Source: DAOUAM01 sp034433305 (GTDB lineage: Bacteria; Chloroflexota; Dehalococcoidia; Lucifugimonadales; DAOUAM01). Taken from it: a stretch of 34,200 nt of DNA. Every line of letters begins with the position of its first letter. Positions within the stretch are counted from its first letter, which is position 1. The stretch is taken from the NCBI GenBank assembly GCA_034433305.1, contig DAOUAM010000115.1, forward strand, positions 1 through 34,200, read 5' to 3'. Positions 29,712 through 34,200 of this stretch are shown here, piece by piece. The position numbers and the translations under genes were made by a program. Under the pieces are notes generated by a model, which saw only the letters and a program-made list of their open reading frames with translations, was not told the origin of the DNA and searched no databases.

Positions 29712-32159
29712 TTGCAGGCCGTGACTGGCGCTGGACATAGCAGAGGGACTTCTGCCCGCCATCTGGTGCGGCGCGTTGCCGTGCTGGGCGCTGGCACCAT
29801 GGGCGCGCAGATCGCGGCGGCCCTGGCCAACCAGGGCATCCCCTGTGACCTGCTGGACCTGCCCTCCGAGGGCAGCGCCCCCAGCAGGCGGGCCGAGGAG
29901 GCGAAGAAGCGGCTGCTCAGCCTCAGGCCGTCGCCGGTGTACGGGCCTGCCGTCCTGGACCTCATCCGGCCGGGCAACTTCCGCGACGACCTGCCGCGCC
30001 TGCGGGAGGCCGACTGGGTCATCGAGGCGGTCATCGAGAAGCTGGACGCCAAGCGCCAGCTCTGGGCGCAGGCCGCGCCACACCTGCGGCCCGACGTCAT
30101 CGCCAGCACCAACACCTCGGGCATACCCATCGCCTCCATCGCCCAGGCGCTGCCGCCGGAGCTGCGCCGGCGCTTCCTGGGCACCCACTTCTTCAACCCG
30201 CCGCGCTACCTGCGGCTGCTGGAGGTCATACCGACGCCGGGGACGGCGACCGAGGCCGTCGCCGCTATCTCCCGCTTCGCCGAGCAGGTGCTGGGCAAGG
30301 GCGTGGTGGTGGCCCACGATGTGCCCGGCTTCATCACCAACCGCATCGGCTGCTACGGCCTCATGGTCACCCTCAGGGCCATGGAGGAGGCCGGCCTGGG
30401 GCCGGACGAGGTGGACAGCATCACTGGCCCGGCCATGGGCAGGCCCAACAGCGCCACCTTCCGCACCCTGGACCTGGTGGGCCTGGACGTGTTCGTGGAT
30501 ATCTGCGACAACATGCGCGGCTACCCCCTGGAGCCGTGGGAGCGCGACGCCTTCGAAGTGCCAGCCTACCTGCGGGAGATGGTGAAGCGCGGCTGGACGG
30601 GCGAGAAGGCAGGCCAGGGCTTCTACAAGCGGGTACAGGAGGGCGGCCAGTCCCAGATCATCACCCTGGACCTGGAGAAGCTGGAGTACCGCCCTCGCCG
30701 GCGCCTGCAGGCGCCCTCGCTGGCCGCGACCCGCAACCTGGAGGACGCGGCCCAGCGCATCCGCACGCTGGTCGGCAGCGACGACCCGGCGGGCCGCTTC
30801 GCCTGGCGTGTGCGGTCCCAGGTCCTGGTGTACTCCGCCCGCAAGGTGGGCGAGGTAGCCGACGACATCGCCAGCATAGACCGGGCCATGCGCTGGGGCT
30901 TCGGCTGGGAGCTTGGCCCCTTCGAGACGTGGGACGCCCTGGGCGTGGCCGATACGGCCCGGCGCATGGAGTCCGACGGCCTGGATACGCCCGGCTGGGT
31001 GAAGGCGCTGGCCGACGGCGGCCAGGGCTTCTACAGGCACGGCGCCCAGGCGTCGGACCAGGCGACGCCGGCCGGGCGGTATGTGCCCGTGCCGGAGCTG
31101 GAGCGCACCATACCCCTCCAGCGGCTGCTGGCCCTCGGGCGGCGCGTGGCCCAGCGTCCCGGCGTCACGCTCTTCGACCTGGGCGATGGCGTCGCCTTCC
31201 TGGACTTCCACTCGCCCAAGCAGGCCATCGGCCCGGACATGGTGGAGATGCTGGAGGTCGCCGCCCAGCGCGTGCCCCAGGACTTCCGAGGGCTGGTGCT
31301 GGGCAGCCACGTCCTGCCCAACTTCTGCGTGGGCGCCAATCTCATGCTAGTGCTGCTGGCCGCCCAGGAGGAGGAGTGGGACGAGATTGACCGCCTGGTC
31401 CGCCGCTTGCAGCACGGGCTGCTGCGGCTGAAGCGCGCGCCCTTCCCGGTGGTGACCGCGCCCTACGGCTTCGCCCTGGGAGGCGGCGCCGAACTGGCCC
31501 TGGCGGCCCACAAGGTGGTGGCCGCCTCCGAGTGCTACATGGGCCTGGTGGAGACGGGCGCGGGCCTTATCCCCGCCGGCGGCGGCTGCAAGGAGATGCT
31601 CATCAGGGCGCTGGAGGGCCACCCCGGTGGGCTGGGCGCCTTCATCGCCGGCGGCCGGCGCAGCCCCCTGGATCTGGCGCCCCCGCCCGACCCGGCGCCG
31701 GCCCTGGCCAGGGCCTTCGAGACCATCGGCCTGGCCAAGGTGTCGGGCAACGCTGAGGAGGCGCGCGGCCTGGGCTTCCTGCGCCCGTCAGACGTCGTGG
31801 TGCCCAACCTGGACCATCTGCTGCACGTGGCCAGGGAGGCCGTCATCGCCCTGGACGAGCAGGGCTTCAGGCCGCCAGCGCCCGCCCGCGTGCCAGTGCT
31901 GGGCGAGGGCAGCCGGGCGTTGCTGGAGCTGGGGGTGCAGCACCTGGTCTGGGGCGGCCAGGCCACCGAGCACGACCAGAAGATCGCCCGCAAGCTGGCC
32001 TACGTGCTGACCGGCGGCGACCGGCCAGCCGGTAGCTGGGCCAGTGAGGAGTATTTCCTGGACCTGGAGCGGGAGGCGTTCTTGAGTCTGTGCGGCGAGC
32101 CCAGGAGCCAGGAGCGCATGCGCCACATCCTGGACACCGGCAGGCCGCTCAGGAATTAG
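29712..32159 (+). CDS. fadN: 3-hydroxyacyl-CoA dehydrogenase / enoyl-CoA hydratase fusion (FadN-like)
   Basis: 815 residues. The dehydrogenase half comes first: Rossmann motif GAGTMG at residues 26-31, VIEAVIEKLDAKRQLW, STNTSGIPI and the catalytic GTHFFNPPRYLRLLEVI block. The C-terminal half has a crotonase-type hydratase segment with APYGFALGGGAELALAAHKVVAASE and ETGAGLIPAGGGCKEML. This dehydrogenase-first order is that of Bacillus FadN and is opposite to Escherichia FadB. The enzyme performs the hydration and NAD-dependent oxidation steps of beta-oxidation. The start is a TTG at 29712 with AAGGAAGGGA upstream; an alternative GTG lies three codons later. It is followed by thiolase and acyl-CoA dehydrogenase genes, the fadN-fadA-fadE order. 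Confidence 0.9.
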   Translation: MQAVTGAGHSRGTSARHLVRRVAVLGAGTMGAQIAAALANQGIPCDLLDLPSEGSAPSRRAEEAKKRLLSLRPSPVYGPAVLDLIRPGNFRDDLPRLREADWVIEAVIEKLDAKRQLWAQAAPHLRPDVIASTNTSGIPIASIAQALPPELRRRFLGTHFFNPPRYLRLLEVIPTPGTATEAVAAISRFAEQVLGKGVVVAHDVPGFITNRIGCYGLMVTLRAMEEAGLGPDEVDSITGPAMGRPNSATFRTLDLVGLDVFVDICDNMRGYPLEPWERDAFEVPAYLREMVKRGWTGEKAGQGFYKRVQEGGQSQIITLDLEKLEYRPRRRLQAPSLAATRNLEDAAQRIRTLVGSDDPAGRFAWRVRSQVLVYSARKVGEVADDIASIDRAMRWGFGWELGPFETWDALGVADTARRMESDGLDTPGWVKALADGGQGFYRHGAQASDQATPAGRYVPVPELERTIPLQRLLALGRRVAQRPGVTLFDLGDGVAFLDFHSPKQAIGPDMVEMLEVAAQRVPQDFRGLVLGSHVLPNFCVGANLMLVLLAAQEEEWDEIDRLVRRLQHGLLRLKRAPFPVVTAPYGFALGGGAELALAAHKVVAASECYMGLVETGAGLIPAGGGCKEMLIRALEGHPGGLGAFIAGGRRSPLDLAPPPDPAPALARAFETIGLAKVSGNAEEARGLGFLRPSDVVVPNLDHLLHVAREAVIALDEQGFRPPAPARVPVLGEGSRALLELGVQHLVWGGQATEHDQKIARKLAYVLTGGDRPAGSWASEEYFLDLEREAFLSLCGEPRSQERMRHILDTGRPLRN

Positions 32160-32243
32160 CTGTCAGCTTTCAGCTATCAGCCGTCAGCCCCCTCCCCACC
32201 CGGGGGTGGGGTGCTGAAAGCCGATGGCTGAAAGCTGACAGCT
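32158..32243. repeat. palindromic element with long terminal inverted repeats between fadN and fadA
   Basis: The 21-base ends (32158-32178 and 32223-32243, starting AGCTGTCAGCTTTCAGC) are inverted copies with one mismatch. The centre contains a CCCCACCCGGGGGTGGGG palindrome. The left end overlaps the fadN stop codon (32157-32159), and the right end stops two bases before the AAGGAG ribosome-binding site of the thiolase. Confidence 0.85.
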
Positions 32244-32257
32244 AAAGGAGTTGCAAT

Positions 32258-33442
32258 ATGGAAGAGGCAGTCATAGTCAGCGGGCTACGGACGCCCATTG
32301 GCCGGGCCTTCACCGGCTCACTGAAGGACGTGCGCCCCGACGAGCTGGCGGCGCTGGTCATACGGCGCGTGGTGGAGGCCACGCCGGGGCTGGACAGGGC
32401 GGAAATCGAGGATGTCATCCTGGGCTGCGCGCTGCCCGAGGGCGAGCAGGGGCTGAACGTGGCCCGCATCGCGGCCATACGGGCCGGGCTGCCCACCAGC
32501 GTGCCTGGGTTCACCGTCAACCGCTTCTGCTCCTCCGGGCTTCAGGCTATCGCCATCGCCGCCGAGCGGGTGATGCTGGGCGCCGCCGAGGTCATCGTCG
32601 CCGGTGGCGTGGAGAGCATGAGCCGCGTGCCCATGATGGGCTTCCGCCCGGCGCCCAATCCCGTCCTGGTGCAGGAGTACCCGCAGGTGTACATGGGCAT
32701 GGGCTTCACCGCCGAGGAGGTGGCCCGGCGCTACGAGGTCAGCCGCGATGACCAGGACGCCTTCTCGCTGCGCAGCCACCAGCGGGCCGCGGCCGCCATA
32801 GACTCGGGCCGCTTCGCCCAGGAGACGGTGCCCGTACAGGTGGAGCGCCGCGTGGTGGACGAGGCCACTGGCCAGGTCCGGCGCGAGTCCATCGTCTTTC
32901 AGGTCGACGAGGGCGTGCGCCGCGATACCTCCCTGGAGAAGCTCAGAGACCTGCGCCCGGCCTTCCACGTGGCGGGGAGCATCACCGCCGGCAACTCCTC
33001 CCAGATGAGCGACGGCGCGGCTGCCGTGGTGGTCATGTCCGCCAGGCGGGCCAGCGCCCTGGGCCTGGAGCCTGAGGCTATATACCGCTCCTTCGCCGTC
33101 GCCGGCGTTGACCCGGAGGTCATGGGCATCGGCCCGGTCTGCGCCGTGCCCAGGGCGCTGGAGCAGGCGGGCGTCCGCTTGCAGGACATCGGCCTCATCG
33201 AGCTTAACGAGGCCTTCGCGGCCCAGGCCCTCAAGGTCATGCGCGACCTGGAGCTGGACCCCGAAATAGTGAACGTCAACGGCGGCGCCATCGCCCTGGG
33301 GCACCCCCTGGGCTGCACCGGCGCTCGCCAGACGGTGACCATGATGCACGAGGCGGCCCGGCGACGCGTCAGGCACGGCCTGGTGACCATGTGCATCGGC
33401 GGAGGCATGGGCGCCGCCGGCGTCTTCGAGTTCCCCCACTGA
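32258..33442 (+). CDS. fadA: acetyl-CoA C-acyltransferase (thiolase)
   Basis: 394 residues, the usual thiolase length. The acyl-binding cysteine is Cys91 in NRFCSSGLQA. The second active-site motifs are GGAIALGHPLGCTG (His349) and MCIGGGMGAAG (Cys379). NEAFAAQ near residue 317 is also conserved. It cleaves 3-oxoacyl-CoA to acetyl-CoA in the last beta-oxidation step. Position behind the fadN-like gene favours the degradative enzyme over the biosynthetic acetoacetyl-CoA thiolase, though the two are similar in sequence. The ATG at 32258 has AAGGAG (32246-32251) at good distance. The acyl-CoA dehydrogenase gene starts 17 bases after its stop. Confidence 0.93.
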   Translation: MEEAVIVSGLRTPIGRAFTGSLKDVRPDELAALVIRRVVEATPGLDRAEIEDVILGCALPEGEQGLNVARIAAIRAGLPTSVPGFTVNRFCSSGLQAIAIAAERVMLGAAEVIVAGGVESMSRVPMMGFRPAPNPVLVQEYPQVYMGMGFTAEEVARRYEVSRDDQDAFSLRSHQRAAAAIDSGRFAQETVPVQVERRVVDEATGQVRRESIVFQVDEGVRRDTSLEKLRDLRPAFHVAGSITAGNSSQMSDGAAAVVVMSARRASALGLEPEAIYRSFAVAGVDPEVMGIGPVCAVPRALEQAGVRLQDIGLIELNEAFAAQALKVMRDLELDPEIVNVNGGAIALGHPLGCTGARQTVTMMHEAARRRVRHGLVTMCIGGGMGAAGVFEFPH

Positions 33443-33458
33443 TGAAAGGTTGCCAACC

Positions 33459-34200
33459 ATGCAGGACAGGACGCTTGCCACCAGGGGCGGTGGCTTCCTG
33501 ATAGCCGACATTGACCCCGGCCAGGTGTTCACGCCCGAAGACATCGGCGAAGAGCAGCAGATGATGGCCCGCGCCGCCGATGACTTCGTCCGGCGCGAGG
33601 TGCGGCCCCGGCTCAAGGACATGGAGGCCGGCAACCACGAGGTCACGGTGTCCCTGCTGCGCCAGGCCGGAGCGCTGGGCCTGCTGGGCGCCGACGTGCC
33701 CGAGGCCTTCGGCGGCCTGGGCCTGAGCAAGGTCGCCAGCACCCTCATCACCGAGAAGCTGGCCCGTGGGGCCTCCTTCGCCGTCAGCTTTGGCGCCCAC
33801 ACGGGCATCGGCACCCTGCCCATCGTCTTCTTCGGCAACGAGGGCCAGAAGCGGCGCTACCTGCCGGCCCTGGCCTCGGGCCAGAAGCTGGCCGCCTACG
33901 CCCTCACCGAGCCAGACGCCGGCTCCGACGCCCTGGGCGGCAAGGCCGCCGCGCGGCTGTCCCAGGACGGCAAGTACTACGTCCTCAACGGCCAGAAGCA
34001 GTGGATAACCAACTCGGGCTTCGCCGACCTCTTCGTGCTCTACGCCAAGGTGGACGGCGAGAAGATGACCGCCTTCATCGTGGAGCGCGGCTTCCCCGGC
34101 GTCAGCGTCGGCCCGGAGTCCCGCAAGATGGGGCTGCACGGCTCCTCGACTTGCAACGTTTACCTGAACGATGCCCGCGTGCCGGTGGAAAACGTCCTGG
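33459..34200 (+). CDS. acyl-CoA dehydrogenase (FadE-like), partial
   Basis: The first 247 residues; the gene continues beyond the window. The N-terminal helical domain (about 25-140) leads into the FAD and substrate-binding strand segment AYALTEPDAGSDALGGKAAA and the motif WITNSGFADLFVLYAKV, both typical of acyl-CoA dehydrogenases. ITEKLARGASFAVSFGAHTGIGTLPIVFFGNEGQK and AFIVERGFPGVSVGPESRKMGLHGSSTCNV resemble the very-long-chain/FadE group. It introduces the first double bond in beta-oxidation and passes electrons to electron transfer flavoprotein. The ATG at 33459 has AAAGG about ten bases upstream. The catalytic glutamate and C-terminal region are not in view, so length and substrate group cannot be checked. 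Confidence 0.92.
   Translation, partial: MQDRTLATRGGGFLIADIDPGQVFTPEDIGEEQQMMARAADDFVRREVRPRLKDMEAGNHEVTVSLLRQAGALGLLGADVPEAFGGLGLSKVASTLITEKLARGASFAVSFGAHTGIGTLPIVFFGNEGQKRRYLPALASGQKLAAYALTEPDAGSDALGGKAAARLSQDGKYYVLNGQKQWITNSGFADLFVLYAKVDGEKMTAFIVERGFPGVSVGPESRKMGLHGSSTCNVYLNDARVPVENVL

Noticed and set aside
29595..31310. 571-codon minus-strand open frame opposite fadN
   Set aside because: The fadN-like product has clear motifs over the same bases; the antisense translation has none.

Overview
The window is GC-rich bacterial DNA with densely packed genes and Shine-Dalgarno motifs ahead of most starts. No rRNA, tRNA, CRISPR array or integrase was seen. A member of the Chloroflexota (Dehalococcoidia/SAR202-like) is my best guess. 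It rests on Thr/Pro-rich lipoprotein linkers, beta-propeller proteins, a GrdB-type selenoprotein and many short palindromic intergenic repeats. This is an inference; no phylogenetic marker gene is present.

Left part (1-8.1 kb): a ComF-like phosphoribosyltransferase and an NHL beta-propeller protein on the minus strand, then an RNB-family ribonuclease, a MarC-family membrane protein and a SnoaL-like protein on the plus strand. A secreted subtilase-fold protease follows on the minus strand. It has a Thr-Pro linker and a C-terminal sorting-type anchor, and it appears to start at a non-canonical ATC codon.

Middle-left (8.2-13.3 kb, minus strand): a compact cluster reading ECF-like sigma factor, small HTH-like protein, ImmA/IrrE metallopeptidase, NurA-like nuclease, HerA-like ATPase. 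A perfect inverted repeat overlaps the first gene's ribosome-binding region. It looks like a self-regulated, protease-triggered DNA-processing module and is the best candidate here for an undescribed system.

Middle (13.5-20.2 kb, minus strand): a clear operon with a strong sigma-70 promoter at 20140-20168 and an intrinsic terminator at 13537-13579. It encodes a family-5 solute-binding lipoprotein, two Dpp/Opp-type permeases, GrdB and GrdE (component B of the glycine/sarcosine/betaine reductase family). grdB is split by an in-frame TGA that the sequence strongly supports as selenocysteine: a UxxCxxC motif with a bacterial SECIS-like hairpin just downstream. No GrdA, GrdC/D or ABC ATPase is present in the window.

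Middle-right (20.4-24.3 kb, plus strand): a small orphan lipoprotein, a HAD-like protein with an altered motif I, an Asp-box beta-propeller, and a 1.1-kb non-coding stretch with two facing intrinsic terminators and a possible small RNA or leader peptide.

Right part (24.3-34.2 kb, plus strand): branched-chain amino acid and fatty-acid catabolism. Leucine dehydrogenase would make branched 2-oxoacids, the E1 alpha/beta pair would decarboxylate them, an acyl-CoA synthetase activates acids, and a fadN-fadA-fadE type set performs beta-oxidation. The last gene runs off the window.

Several dispersed palindromic repeats sit between genes. Two are bounded by terminal inverted repeats and fill the gap between a stop codon and the next ribosome-binding site inside an operon.
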